The notes beneath the pieces are model-generated. The model worked only from the letters and a program-made list of their open reading frames with translations. It searched no databases and was not told the DNA's origin. From Methylomarinovum caldicuralii (lineage in GTDB: Bacteria; Pseudomonadota; Gammaproteobacteria; Methylococcales; Methylothermaceae): DNA of 64,000 bases. Below are positions 36,976-45,565 of this stretch, one piece after another. The position numbers and the translations under genes were made by a program. The stretch covers positions 2,496,990 to 2,560,989 of the forward strand of contig NZ_AP024714.1 in the NCBI RefSeq assembly GCF_033126985.1, read 5' to 3'. How positions within the stretch are numbered: position 1 is the first letter of the stretch; every line of letters begins with the position of its first letter.

Positions 36976-39453
36976 TTACAGTTCCCGCAGCAGCGTCAGG
37001 GGGCTGGCGCGCAACACCCCGCGGCAGCTCCACATCCCCGCCGCCGAGGTCAAGGCCGCTCCGGCCAGCGGCAATCCCCACCAGACCGCCGCCTGGAGGC
37101 GGAAGTCCAGATGAAACACCCAAGCATACAAGCCCCAGGCCAGCGCCTCACTGATCGCCACCGCCAGCACCCCGGCGATACCCCCCAGCAGCGCAAATTC
37201 CAACCACTGACTGCGGCACAACAAGCGCTGCCGTGCCCCCAGGGTCCTCAGCAGCGCCCCCTGCCTAATCCGGGCGTCGAGGGCGCTGCGCACCGCCGCC
37301 AGCAGCACCACCACCCCGGCCAGGAGGGCGAAACCGAGCATGGCCTGGACCGCAAAACTGACCTGGCGCAGGATCTGGCGCAGGTGTTGCAGGATCATGT
37401 CCACGTCGATCAGGGTGGCGTTGGAGAAGTCCCGCAGCAGCGTGGCCAGCTGCGCCTGACGGTCGGGGGGCAGATAGAAGCTGCTCATGTAGGTGGCGGC
37501 GAAGCCGTCGAGGTCGCCGGGCGCGAAGATGACGTAAAAGTTGGGGGTCATGGAATCCCACTGCACCTGGCGGATGCTGGTCACCACCGCTTCGAGATGA
37601 CGGCCTTCGATGAAGAATGCCAGCCGGCTGCCGAGTTCGATCCCCAGGCTTTGGGCCAGATCGCGCTCGACCGACACCTGCGGGCCCGGCCGCCTGGGCC
37701 ACCAGCGCCCCGCCAGCAGCCGGTTGCCCCGGGGCAGACGGTCGGCCCAGGTCAGGTTCAGTTCCCGGTTGACCGCGGCCTCGCCGACGCTGTCGGGACG
37801 GGCGCGTCGTTTGACGTCCTCGCCGTCGATGGCCAGCAGGCGGCCGCGAACCACGGGATAGAAGGCGCTGGGCCTGGCGCCGATCTGCCGCAGGGTGCGC
37901 TCGAAATCCGCCACCTCGCCGGGAAACAGGTTGATGACGAAATAGTTGGGGGCGTCGGCCGGCAGCTGCGCCCGCCAGGTTTCCAGCAGATCCCCCTGCA
38001 CCCGCGTCCCCAGCGCCATGGCCGCCAGGGTGACGGCGAAGGCGAGGATCTGCCCCAGGGCGGCGCCGGGATGGCGGGTCAGCCCCAGCAGCGCCAAGCG
38101 GCCGGCGAGGGGCCAGCGGTCGGCCCAGCGGCGCAGTCCCCACAACAGCGCCAGGGTCAGGAGCGCCAGCAGCAGCAGCGCGGCCGAACCGCCTCCCAGA
38201 ATCCAGGCGGTCAGGCGGGGCTCGCCGCTGAAACGCCACAACAGGCCGCCCACCGCCAGCAGTGCCGCGCCATAGACCAGCCAGGCGCCGACCGGGGTCG
38301 GCAGCAGGTCACGCCGCAGCACCCGCAGTGGCGCCACCCGGCGCAGCCGCAACAGCGGCGGCAGAGCGAACCCCAGCAGCAGCACCCCGGCCACCAGGGG
38401 ACCGAAGCCGAAATCCTGCCAGCGGGGCGCGACCAGATGGGGGGGCAGCAGCGCCCGCAGCAACCGGACCAACCCCTCCTGCAGCGCCCAGCCCGTCCCG
38501 CAGCCCACAAGCCCTGCGCCGCCTCCCAGCAGCAGGAACTGATGGAGATGGAGCCGCAACACCCGCCCAGAACCCGCCCCCAGGCACTTGAGCACCGCCA
38601 CGGCGTCGAAATGGCGCTCGCTGTAGCGCCGGGCCGCCATCGCCACCGCCACCCCGGCGATCACCACCACCACCACGCTCGCCAGCCCCAGGAAGCGTTC
38701 GGCACGGCGCAGCGCGCGGCCGATGTCGGGACGGTCCTGATAGATGTCGAGCAGGCGCTGCCCCGGCTGCAGGCGATCTTCGAGCCAGGCGCGCAAGCGG
38801 CGGATCCGGGCCTCGTCACCGGCGAAAAGATAGTAGTAATGGGCCCGGCTGCCGGGACCGAGCACCCCGGTGGCGGGAAGATCCTCCAGGCGCATCAGCA
38901 CCCGCGGCGCGAAACGGGAGAAACCGCCGCGCACGTCCGGCTCGAAGGTCAGAACGCCATCGATGGCCAATCCGGCCTCCCCCACGTGGAGGACATCGCC
39001 CACCTCGAGCCCCAGTTCGCCGAGGATGCGCCGCGCCACCCAGACGCGGCCCCGCGGCGGCGGATGCCGGACCTCGGCCTCGATCCCGCCGCGGCGGACC
39101 TTGAGGCGGCCGCGCAGGGGATAACCGGCGCTGACTGCCTTGACCCCTGCCAGCAGCAGCCGCTCGCCTTCCACCAGCATGGTGGCGAACGCCACCGTCT
39201 CGGCGGTTTCCAGCCCCAGTGCCCGGCCCCGCTCCAACCACGCCCGCGGCAGGGGGTGATGGCCGGAAACCACCAGATCGGCGGCGAGGAAGTCGGCCGC
39301 CTGCAGGCTCATGGTCCGGCTCAGGCGGCCGCCGGCCAGCACGATGGCGGTGGAGGCGGTGACCGCGATCAGCAGCGCCAGCAGCAGGATCCCCAGCTCG
39401 CCGCCGCGCCAGTCGCGTTTGAGCAGGCGCCAGGCCAGACGCAGATCGTTCAT
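36976..39453 (-). CDS. ybbP: FtsX-like ABC transporter permease (YbbP type)
   Basis: An 825-residue permease with two FtsX-type halves. It has an N-terminal helix (LGILLLALLIAVTASTAIVLAGG), a large periplasmic MacB-like domain, a bundle of helices in the middle, a second periplasmic domain (LNLTWADRLPRGNRLLAGRWW) and C-terminal helices. This is the YbbP layout. Together with the ATPase next to it, it probably works as a lipid or lipoprotein mechanotransporter; the substrate is unknown. Its ATG overlaps the ATPase stop by 4 bp. It is downstream of ybbA on the minus strand, with tesA divergent, as in Escherichia coli. Confidence 0.92.
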   Translation of the reverse strand: MNDLRLAWRLLKRDWRGGELGILLLALLIAVTASTAIVLAGGRLSRTMSLQAADFLAADLVVSGHHPLPRAWLERGRALGLETAETVAFATMLVEGERLLLAGVKAVSAGYPLRGRLKVRRGGIEAEVRHPPPRGRVWVARRILGELGLEVGDVLHVGEAGLAIDGVLTFEPDVRGGFSRFAPRVLMRLEDLPATGVLGPGSRAHYYYLFAGDEARIRRLRAWLEDRLQPGQRLLDIYQDRPDIGRALRRAERFLGLASVVVVVIAGVAVAMAARRYSERHFDAVAVLKCLGAGSGRVLRLHLHQFLLLGGGAGLVGCGTGWALQEGLVRLLRALLPPHLVAPRWQDFGFGPLVAGVLLLGFALPPLLRLRRVAPLRVLRRDLLPTPVGAWLVYGAALLAVGGLLWRFSGEPRLTAWILGGGSAALLLLALLTLALLWGLRRWADRWPLAGRLALLGLTRHPGAALGQILAFAVTLAAMALGTRVQGDLLETWRAQLPADAPNYFVINLFPGEVADFERTLRQIGARPSAFYPVVRGRLLAIDGEDVKRRARPDSVGEAAVNRELNLTWADRLPRGNRLLAGRWWPRRPGPQVSVERDLAQSLGIELGSRLAFFIEGRHLEAVVTSIRQVQWDSMTPNFYVIFAPGDLDGFAATYMSSFYLPPDRQAQLATLLRDFSNATLIDVDMILQHLRQILRQVSFAVQAMLGFALLAGVVVLLAAVRSALDARIRQGALLRTLGARQRLLCRSQWLEFALLGGIAGVLAVAISEALAWGLYAWVFHLDFRLQAAVWWGLPLAGAALTSAAGMWSCRGVLRASPLTLLREL

Positions 39454-40136
39454 GGCGTCCCCCGGACGATACGGCCGCCGTCGAGCACCAGGGTGCGCCG
39501 GCAGCGGCCGGCCAGGGCCTCGTCATGGGTCACCAGCACCAGGGTGGTGCCGTGGGCCCGGTTGAGCTCGAACAACTGCTCGATCACCTGGGCGCCGGTG
39601 TGGCGGTCGAGGTTGCCGGTGGGTTCGTCGGCGAACAGCAGTGCCGGCTCGGTGACGAAGGCCCGCGCCAGGGCGACGCGCTGCTGCTCGCCGCCGGAGA
39701 GGTGGCGCGGCAGGTGATGGAGGCGGTGGCCCAGCCCCACCCGCTCCAGCAGCGCCTGGGCCCGCTGCCGCGGGTGGCGGCCGCCCTTGAGTTCCAGCGG
39801 CAGCATCACATTTTCCAGGGCGGTCAGGCTGGGCAGCAGCTGGAAGTTCTGGAACACGAAGCCCACCCACTCGCCCCGCAGCGCCGCCCGACCGTCCTCG
39901 TCCAGATCGTTGAGGCAGGCGCCGGCCAGGTGGATGCGGCCGGCCGTGGGCAGATCGAGCCCGGCCAGAAGCCCCAGCAGGGTCGATTTGCCGGAACCGG
40001 AAACGCCCACGATGGCGACACTTTCGCCGGCCTCGACGGTCAGATCGATGTTAGAGAGAATGTCGAGACGGCCGTCCCCGTAAGGGACGGATTTGCACAC
40101 GTCTTCCGCTGCGAGAATCGGAGAGGGAATGGTCAT
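39450..40136 (-). CDS. ybbA: ABC transporter ATPase (YbbA type, LolD-like)
   Basis: A 228-residue ATPase with Walker A (GVSGSGKSTLLGLLAG), Q loop (GFVFQNFQLLPSLTALEN), signature (LSGGEQQRVALARA), Walker B (LLFADEPTGNLD) and H loop (VLVTHDEAL). It is of the MacB/LolD class that partners FtsX-like permeases; YbbP is immediately downstream with a 4-bp overlap. The ATG at 40136 is chosen by family start, and it overlaps the tesA start codon on the opposite strand (CATG), so both promoters must lie inside the neighbouring coding region. Confidence 0.95.
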   Translation of the reverse strand: MTIPSPILAAEDVCKSVPYGDGRLDILSNIDLTVEAGESVAIVGVSGSGKSTLLGLLAGLDLPTAGRIHLAGACLNDLDEDGRAALRGEWVGFVFQNFQLLPSLTALENVMLPLELKGGRHPRQRAQALLERVGLGHRLHHLPRHLSGGEQQRVALARAFVTEPALLFADEPTGNLDRHTGAQVIEQLFELNRAHGTTLVLVTHDEALAGRCRRTLVLDGGRIVRGTP

Positions 40137-40734
40137 GCGTATCGCGGGTATCCTGCTGTTGTGGCTGCTGTCGCCGGCCGGCTGGGCGGTCACCGTGCTG
40201 GTGCTGGGAGACAGCCTCAGCGCCGGCTACGGCATCGAAGTGGAACGGGGCTGGGTCGCGCTGCTGGAACAGCGCCTGCAAAAAGAACACAAAGACGCGC
40301 GCGTTGTCAACGCCAGCATCAGCGGCGAGACCACCGCCGGCGGCCGCCGGCGCCTGCCCGCCCTGCTGGCCCGTCACCGGCCGAACATCGTCATCCTGGA
40401 ACTGGGCGGCAACGACGGCCTGCGCGGCATTCCGCCGCAGCGGATGGCGGCCAATCTGGCGGCGATGATCGACCAGGCCCGCCAGGCTGGCGCCAGGGTG
40501 CTGCTGCTGGGGATGAAGATCCCGGCCAACTACGGCCCCCGTTACCGGCGCCAGTTCGAGGTGGTTTTCCAGCGCCTGGCCAGGGACAAGCAGGTCGCCT
40601 TCGTGCCCTTCTTCCTCCAGGACGTGGCCCTGCGCCCCGGGCTGATGCAGGCCGACGGCATCCATCCCAACGCCGAGGCCCAGGATGAGATGCTGGCGCG
40701 GGTCTGGCCGGCGCTCGCGGCCATGTTAAACTGA
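40135..40734 (+). CDS. tesA: Periplasmic acyl-CoA thioesterase/arylesterase TesA
   Basis: A 199-residue SGNH hydrolase. It has a signal peptide (ILLLWLLSPAGWA), the catalytic serine block VLGDSLSAGYG, the glycine and asparagine blocks (ASISGETTAGG, ELGGNDGLRGI) and the Asp-His block ADGIHPNAEAQ. It hydrolyses acyl esters or thioesters in the periplasm. The ATG at 40135 is preferred because GAGAGGG lies 7 bases before it. The divergent ybbA neighbour is conserved in the gammaproteobacteria. Confidence 0.94.
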   Translation: MRIAGILLLWLLSPAGWAVTVLVLGDSLSAGYGIEVERGWVALLEQRLQKEHKDARVVNASISGETTAGGRRRLPALLARHRPNIVILELGGNDGLRGIPPQRMAANLAAMIDQARQAGARVLLLGMKIPANYGPRYRRQFEVVFQRLARDKQVAFVPFFLQDVALRPGLMQADGIHPNAEAQDEMLARVWPALAAMLN

Positions 40735-40764
40735 TCGACCGTTTGTCAGCGAGGATTCTTTTAC

Positions 40765-41328
40765 ATGCCCCTGTCGCCGATGTTGTGCGATGCCGACCAA
40801 AGCCAGCTGGTGGTGGTGGACATCCAGCCGCGCCTGCTCGAAGCCATGCCGGAGGCCGAACGGGAACGGATGCTGGCCACCACGACGATGCTGATCCAGG
40901 CCGCCGCGGCCCTGAACGTGCCGGTGCAGGTCACCGAACAGTACCCCGAAGGGCTGGGCGCCACCTGTGAGGAGATCGCCGCGGTGCTGCCTCCGGGCGT
41001 CACCCCCCTCTCCAAGACCGGCTTTTCCTGCACCTGCGCCGCACCGTTCCGCCAGGCGCTGGCGGCCGCCAGCCGCTCCCAGATCATCCTCACGGGCCAA
41101 GAAGCCCACGTGTGCGTGCTCCAGACCGCCTTCGCCCTCCAGGGACCGTATCAAGTGTTCTTGGTGGAGGACGCGGTCTGCTCGCGCCGCCCGGAACACA
41201 AGATCTACGCTCTCGAACGCATGCGCCAGGCCGGCGTGGTGGTCGTGTCGGGGGAATCGGTCCTGTTCGAATGGCTGCGCGACGCCAAGCATCCCCGCTT
41301 CAAGGAACTGGCCCGTCTGATCCGATGA
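40765..41328 (+). CDS. Isochorismatase family hydrolase
   Basis: A 187-residue cysteine hydrolase of the isochorismatase/YcaC superfamily. The catalytic Asp, Lys and Cys are seen in LVVVDIQPRLLEAM, PLSKTGFSC and GQEAHVCVLQTAFAL. The length fits the YcaC-like branch, whose substrate is uncertain. It overlaps the hopJ-type gene by 4 bp (ATGA), so the two are coupled. Confidence 0.9.
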   Translation: MPLSPMLCDADQSQLVVVDIQPRLLEAMPEAERERMLATTTMLIQAAAALNVPVQVTEQYPEGLGATCEEIAAVLPPGVTPLSKTGFSCTCAAPFRQALAAASRSQIILTGQEAHVCVLQTAFALQGPYQVFLVEDAVCSRRPEHKIYALERMRQAGVVVVSGESVLFEWLRDAKHPRFKELARLIR

Positions 41329-41678
41329 CGCCGCGACAACTCATCGACCGCATCCGCCGGGGCGACGGGGTGACCTTCGCCGACGTGCTCGAAACCATCG
41401 CCGCCCATTACCATTACACCCCCACCGCCTTCGCCAACGGCCTCGGTGCGCGGCGCTTCGTCAACGCCGCCGGCGAGAACGAGGGCTCCTGCAAGATATT
41501 CGCATTCGCCCGGCTGCACGGCCTGAACGAGGCGGAAACCCTGGCGTTGTTCGGCGAGCATTACCGCCACGTCCTCGACACCCCGACGGGCACGGATCAC
41601 CGCAACATCCGCACCTTCATGGCGGACGGCTGGGCGGGAATCGAATTCTTCGGCGAAGCGCTCAGGCCGCGGCGCTGA
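41325..41678 (+). CDS. HopJ family protein
   Basis: A 117-residue protein of the HopJ 'type III effector' family, recognised by TFADVLETIAAHYHYTPTAF, GLGARRFVNAAGENEGSCKI and HGLNEAETLALFGEHYR. Despite the name, members are widespread in bacteria with no type III system and are housekeeping proteins of unknown function. The C-terminus overlaps the convergent diguanylate cyclase gene by 17 bp. Confidence 0.9.
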   Translation: MTPRQLIDRIRRGDGVTFADVLETIAAHYHYTPTAFANGLGARRFVNAAGENEGSCKIFAFARLHGLNEAETLALFGEHYRHVLDTPTGTDHRNIRTFMADGWAGIEFFGEALRPRR

Positions 41679-42636
41679 CGCGGTTGCGCCCGGCACGCTT
41701 GGCGTGATAGAGGGCCGCGTCGGCCGCCTCGATCAGAGACTCCGGATGGTCGCCGGGCTCGGGCCGGCAGGCGGCCACCCCAGCGCTGATGGTGACGATT
41801 CCGCAGGGGGAATCGGGATGGGGCAGTTGCAGCGCCGCCACTCTAGCGCGCAGTTTCTCGGCCACTTCGAGGGCACCGTCCAGCAGCGTCTCCGGCAGCA
41901 CCGCGGCGAATTCCTCCCCGCCGTAGCGGGCGATCAGATCGGAGGAGCGATGGATCACCAACGTCAGGGCCGCCGCCACCCGGCGCAGACAGTCGTCCCC
42001 GGCCTGGTGGCCGAAGCGGTCGTTATAGGCTTTGAAATGATCCACGTCGATCATGCTCAGCGCCAGCACGCCCTGATTGCGCACCGCCCGCCGGAATTCC
42101 CGTTCCAGGAAGTCGTCGAAATAACGGCGGTTGTAAAGGCCGGTCAGGGCATCCTGAAACGACAGCGCCTGCAGGCGCTCGTTGGCACGGCGCAACTGCT
42201 CGGCCAACTGCTCGAGCGCCTGGGCGTGGCGCTTGCGTTCCTCGATTTCCCGGCGCAGCCGCAAAGCCGCCCGGATCCGCGCCACCACCTCGACTCCCTT
42301 GAAGGGCTTTTCGATGTAGTCGGTGGCCCCGGCCTCGAAGGCCTGGCGCAGGTGCTCCTCCTCGGTGCTGCCGGTGACCATGATAACGGGGAGGTCGGCG
42401 GTCCGGACGTCGGCCTTGATACGGCGGCAGGCCTCGATGCCGGACATGTCCGGCAGGAAGACGTCGAGGATCACCAGCTTGACAGGCGGGTCGGCGGCCA
42501 CGCCCGCCTCCAGCCCCAGCAGCACGAAGACCTCCTCGGCGCTGCGGGCCGTGCAGGTCTGATAACCTTCGGCTCCCAGACGCAGGGAAAGCAGTCCGCC
42601 AAGATGGGGGTCGTCATCCACGATCAGAATTGCCAT
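41662..42636 (-). CDS. Response regulator diguanylate cyclase
   Basis: A 324-residue protein with a receiver domain (IVDDDPHLGGLL, phosphorylation Asp in LVILDVFLPDMSG, Lys in DYIEKPFKG), a helical linker, and a GGDEF domain. The active site is RYGGEEFAAVLP, with an RxxD inhibitory site (RSSD) five residues before it. It would make c-di-GMP on phosphorylation. A matching histidine kinase is not in the window. BcsA's PilZ domain at 7.8-13.6 kb is one possible target of the signal, but the link is only inferred. Confidence 0.94.
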   Translation of the reverse strand: MAILIVDDDPHLGGLLSLRLGAEGYQTCTARSAEEVFVLLGLEAGVAADPPVKLVILDVFLPDMSGIEACRRIKADVRTADLPVIMVTGSTEEEHLRQAFEAGATDYIEKPFKGVEVVARIRAALRLRREIEERKRHAQALEQLAEQLRRANERLQALSFQDALTGLYNRRYFDDFLEREFRRAVRNQGVLALSMIDVDHFKAYNDRFGHQAGDDCLRRVAAALTLVIHRSSDLIARYGGEEFAAVLPETLLDGALEVAEKLRARVAALQLPHPDSPCGIVTISAGVAACRPEPGDHPESLIEAADAALYHAKRAGRNRVSAAA

Positions 42637-42721
42637 ACGAGTCTCTCCACGGCGCGCTATGTAACTAAAGACGGCCGTCGCCCGGATTCGTTCGGGCGGA
42701 GGAGCGAATCTGCTACCGGGA

Positions 42722-43435
42722 TCACAGCGGCGGACAGACGACCGGCACCTCGGCCTGCAGCTCGATGCGCTCCGGAGAAACCACCGCCGTCATCGCCACC
42801 GCCTCGATCCCGGCGGCCAGCGCCTCCCGCAGCGTCCTGCCATAGACCGGGTCGATGGCGTCGGCCGGCCGCATTTCCCGGGCATCGCGGCGCTGGATGC
42901 AAAAAAAGATCACCGCCCGCCGACCCTGGCGCGCCATTTCCGCCAGCTCGCGCAGGTGCTTCTGGCCCCGGGTGCTGACCGCATCGGGAAAGGCGGCGAT
43001 ACCGTCCTCGACCAGGGTGACGTTCTTCACCTCCACGTAGCAGGGCGGGCGCCCTTCGGCCTCCAGCAGCAGATCGATCCGGCTGCGCTCGCGCCCGTAG
43101 CGGACTTCGCTGCGGATGCTGTCATAACCCTGCAGGGAAGCGACGCGGCCGGCGGCGATGGCCTCGCGCACCAGCCGGTTGCTCAGGCCGGTGTGAATCC
43201 CTACGAGCACGCCCGGCCGCACCTCGACCAGCTCCCAGGAATGGCGGTATTTGCGCTTCGGATCGCCGGTATCGCGCAGCCACACCCGCATGCCGGGCTC
43301 GGCGCAGCCCTTGAGGGAGCCGGTGTTGGGCGTGTGGGCGGTGATGCGGCGACCGTCGCTCAGTTCCACGTCGGCGAGAAAGCGCTTGTAGCGCCGCAGC
43401 AACCGCCCTTCCAGCCAGGGCCCCTCGAGCCGCAT
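42722..43435 (-). CDS. sfsA: SfsA family DNA-binding/nuclease protein
   Basis: A 237-residue SfsA with the family blocks GRLLRRYKRFLADVEL, AHTPNTGSLKGCAEPG, GVLVGIHTGLSNRL, PPCYVEVKNVTLVEDG and FPDAVSTRGQKHLREL. The last two carry the acidic/lysine residues of a nuclease-like fold. It was first described as a sugar fermentation stimulation protein; nuclease activity has been suggested. It overlaps the BON gene by the ATGA rule. Confidence 0.95.
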   Translation of the reverse strand: MRLEGPWLEGRLLRRYKRFLADVELSDGRRITAHTPNTGSLKGCAEPGMRVWLRDTGDPKRKYRHSWELVEVRPGVLVGIHTGLSNRLVREAIAAGRVASLQGYDSIRSEVRYGRERSRIDLLLEAEGRPPCYVEVKNVTLVEDGIAAFPDAVSTRGQKHLRELAEMARQGRRAVIFFCIQRRDAREMRPADAIDPVYGRTLREALAAGIEAVAMTAVVSPERIELQAEVPVVCPPL

Positions 43436-44154
43436 CAGGGCAGCTCGAGCTGATTCTCCACTTTCCTGACGCCGTCGATGTACCAGCAGTCGTGCTCGGC
43501 CAGCTTGATCTGCTCCGGCACCGGCACCCGGCCTTTGAGGGTCACCTCGCCGTTCCTGCAGGTAAAGAGGATTTCCTCATGATCGACGAAGGGATCGATG
43601 TCGAGCACCAGCACGATGGCCTCCTTGAGCTGGTCGTCGTTGTCCTCCTCCGGCGGCACCACTTCGAGGTCGTTGACCACGTTGCGGCTGCCCGGCACCC
43701 ACCAGGCCATCACCTCGACCAGACGGCGGTCACAGAGGGAACGGGCCCGGCCCTCCAGATAGACGGTCCCGTCCTCCACGTGCAGGACGATCCGCCCCGG
43801 ATGCTCGGGATTCTCCCGCCAGAGTTCTTCCTCGCCCTTGTGATTGAGGGTGACGAGATCGTAATGGGCCAAGGCCAGGTCGTCGAGAATCATCTTGCGC
43901 AGATGGACGAGGATTTCATCGTCGCCCATCGTCTCCGCCGGCTTGACCGTGAGCCGGTCGTCCACGGCGGTCACCCCCGCCACGTCCCTCGCCACCAGGG
44001 GCGCGCGGCGCTTGGCGGAGATTTCCGCCACTTCCGAGGTCAAGGTGACGACGCCGCCCTGACAGTCGATGGCGATCTGATCGCGGTGCGGGTTGACCCA
44101 GGGATCCACTTCGAATGCCGCATAAACCGCCTTGGCCAGTTCGTTGTTCATCAT
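43435..44154 (-). CDS. Triple BON-domain protein
   Basis: A 239-residue protein with three BON-like repeats: about 5-75 (AIDCQGGVVTLTSEVAE), 80-160 (VEDGTVYLEGRARSLCDRRL) and 170-239 (CRNGEVTLKGRVPVPEQIKL). BON domains bind membranes or lipids. There is no obvious signal peptide, so it may be cytoplasmic, or another start may be used. It is translated just before sfsA and divergent from the L,D-transpeptidase gene. Confidence 0.88.
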   Translation of the reverse strand: MMNNELAKAVYAAFEVDPWVNPHRDQIAIDCQGGVVTLTSEVAEISAKRRAPLVARDVAGVTAVDDRLTVKPAETMGDDEILVHLRKMILDDLALAHYDLVTLNHKGEEELWRENPEHPGRIVLHVEDGTVYLEGRARSLCDRRLVEVMAWWVPGSRNVVNDLEVVPPEEDNDDQLKEAIVLVLDIDPFVDHEEILFTCRNGEVTLKGRVPVPEQIKLAEHDCWYIDGVRKVENQLELP

Positions 44155-44216
44155 ACCTCCGTTGTTGAATGGATTTCGGTGTTATTCTAATTGCAATGTT
44201 ACCGGTTTGCGCCGCC

Positions 44217-45164
44217 ATGCTGAAAAAATTACCGCTTCTGGCAGGGCTGCTCCTGTCCCTGACCGCCCGGGCCGACACGTTCGTCCTGCCGCCGCCCGAC
44301 GAGGATCTGGTAGGCCGGGTCACCGTCGCCAAGGTCGAAGAGGGCGACACCCTGCTCGACATCGCCCGCCGCTTCGATCTGGGGCAGAACGAGATCCGCC
44401 TCGCCAATCCGGGTCTGAGCCGCTGGGCACCGCCGCCGGGGGCGGAGGTGGTCATCCCCAAGCGCTTCATCCTTCCCGACGCCCCCCGGCGCGGCATCGT
44501 GCTCAACGTGCCGGAAATGCGGCTGTACTATTTTCCCAGGCCCCGCCCCGGAGAACTCCCGCAAGTGGTCACCCATCCGGTCAGCATCGGCCGCATGGAC
44601 TGGTCCACCCCCATCGGCACCACCCGCGTGGTGGCCAAGGTGAAGGACCCGGTCTGGCGCCCGCCGGAATCGATCAAGAAGGAACACGCCGAGAAGGGCG
44701 ACCCGCTGCCCGACGTGGTCCCCGCCGGGCCGGACAATCCCCTGGGGCGGTATGCGATGCGGCTTGGAATCCCCGGCTACCTGATCCATAGCACCAACAA
44801 GCCCCTGGGGATCGGCATGCGCGTCACCCACGGCTGCGTGCGCATGTACCCGGAGGATATCGAAAGGCTGTTTCCGGAAGTGCCGGTGGGCACCCCGGTG
44901 ACTTTGGTCAACCAGCCGGTCAAGGTAGGCTGGCTGGCAGGGGCGTTGTACATCGAGGTGCATCCACCGCTGGAGGAAGCCGATAACAGCTACGATGCCC
45001 TGCTGGAACAGGCGCTGGCGCTGATCGCCAGGAAAACCCAAGGCCTGAAAGTTCGGATCGACGGCGCGGCGCTGCGGACCGCCCTGGAGGAGCGTCGGGG
45101 GATTCCCGTCAGAATCTCCCGCGATGGGATATCCCCGCCGTTGCTGACCGCCACAAAAGACTGA
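44217..45164 (+). CDS. L,D-transpeptidase with LysM-like domain (YbiS/ErfK type)
   Basis: A 315-residue periplasmic enzyme. The ATG at 44217 starts a signal peptide (LPLLAGLLLSLTARA). A LysM-like domain follows (VEEGDTLLDIARRFDLGQNE), then the YkuD catalytic domain with LIHSTNKP and the cysteine motif THGCVRMYPEDIERL. Members of this type link Braun-type lipoprotein to peptidoglycan or make 3-3 cross-links. A lysine-ended small lipoprotein gene lies just downstream on the opposite strand and a second L,D-transpeptidase follows, so lipoprotein attachment is a reasonable role. Confidence 0.92.
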   Translation: MLKKLPLLAGLLLSLTARADTFVLPPPDEDLVGRVTVAKVEEGDTLLDIARRFDLGQNEIRLANPGLSRWAPPPGAEVVIPKRFILPDAPRRGIVLNVPEMRLYYFPRPRPGELPQVVTHPVSIGRMDWSTPIGTTRVVAKVKDPVWRPPESIKKEHAEKGDPLPDVVPAGPDNPLGRYAMRLGIPGYLIHSTNKPLGIGMRVTHGCVRMYPEDIERLFPEVPVGTPVTLVNQPVKVGWLAGALYIEVHPPLEEADNSYDALLEQALALIARKTQGLKVRIDGAALRTALEERRGIPVRISRDGISPPLLTATKD

Positions 45165-45184
45165 GCCCCGCCAAACGGCGGGGC
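45165..45184 (+). terminator. Hairpin between convergent genes
   Basis: GCCCCGCC and its complement form an 8-bp stem with an AAAC loop directly after the stop codon of the L,D-transpeptidase gene. There is no clear U run, so it may need Rho or only stabilise the 3' end. Confidence 0.5.
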
Positions 45185-45212
45185 CCGGTCGGATAACGGT
45201 CGTAGGCTGCCG

Positions 45213-45494
45213 TTATTTCATCATCGATTTCTGGAACATCTTTTCCATATGGGCCCCGTGGGCGGCGCAGATCTGCTTGCACTCCTTGGCCAGCGCCTCG
45301 GCTTCGGCGGCATGCTCGTGGGCGGCGGTGGCTTCGCTCAGGGCTTTGTTGGCCGTGTCGGAAGCCATGGAAATCTTGGCGTCGAGCTCGTGCACTTCGC
45401 TGCGCAGATGCTCGAGTGCAGACTTCTGGGTCGCGCAACCGGTCATCAGCGCCATGGCGGCAGTGATGGCAAAAATCTTGGTCAGCGTTTTCAT
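45213..45494 (-). CDS. Small Braun-type (Lpp/OprI-like) lipoprotein ending in lysine
   Basis: A 93-residue lipoprotein. The ATG at 45494 has GGGGGAT upstream and starts a signal peptide with lipobox LMTGC. The mature part is one long alanine-rich helix (LHELDAKISMASDTANKAL-like) as in the alanine-zipper lipoproteins Lpp and OprI. The last residue is lysine (KSMMK), the residue by which Lpp is attached to peptidoglycan. It sits between two L,D-transpeptidase genes, the enzymes that make that link. It is highly likely to be an abundant structural envelope protein. Confidence 0.85.
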   Translation of the reverse strand: MKTLTKIFAITAAMALMTGCATQKSALEHLRSEVHELDAKISMASDTANKALSEATAAHEHAAEAEALAKECKQICAAHGAHMEKMFQKSMMK

Positions 45495-45565
45495 GGATAT
45501 CCCCCTTTTTGTTGTGGTCCATTCCCGGCGAATCATTGCACAGGAACCCGCGCCAAGTCAAAAGT

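Noticed and set aside
37111..39717. 868-residue open frame on the plus strand opposite the YbbP-like permease
   Set aside because: It is Gln/His/Pro/Arg-rich shadow translation. The real gene is the minus-strand permease, coupled to the ATPase.
41325..41678. Type III secretion effector
   Set aside because: The HopJ family name is historical. There are no secretion genes nearby and the family is general in proteobacteria.
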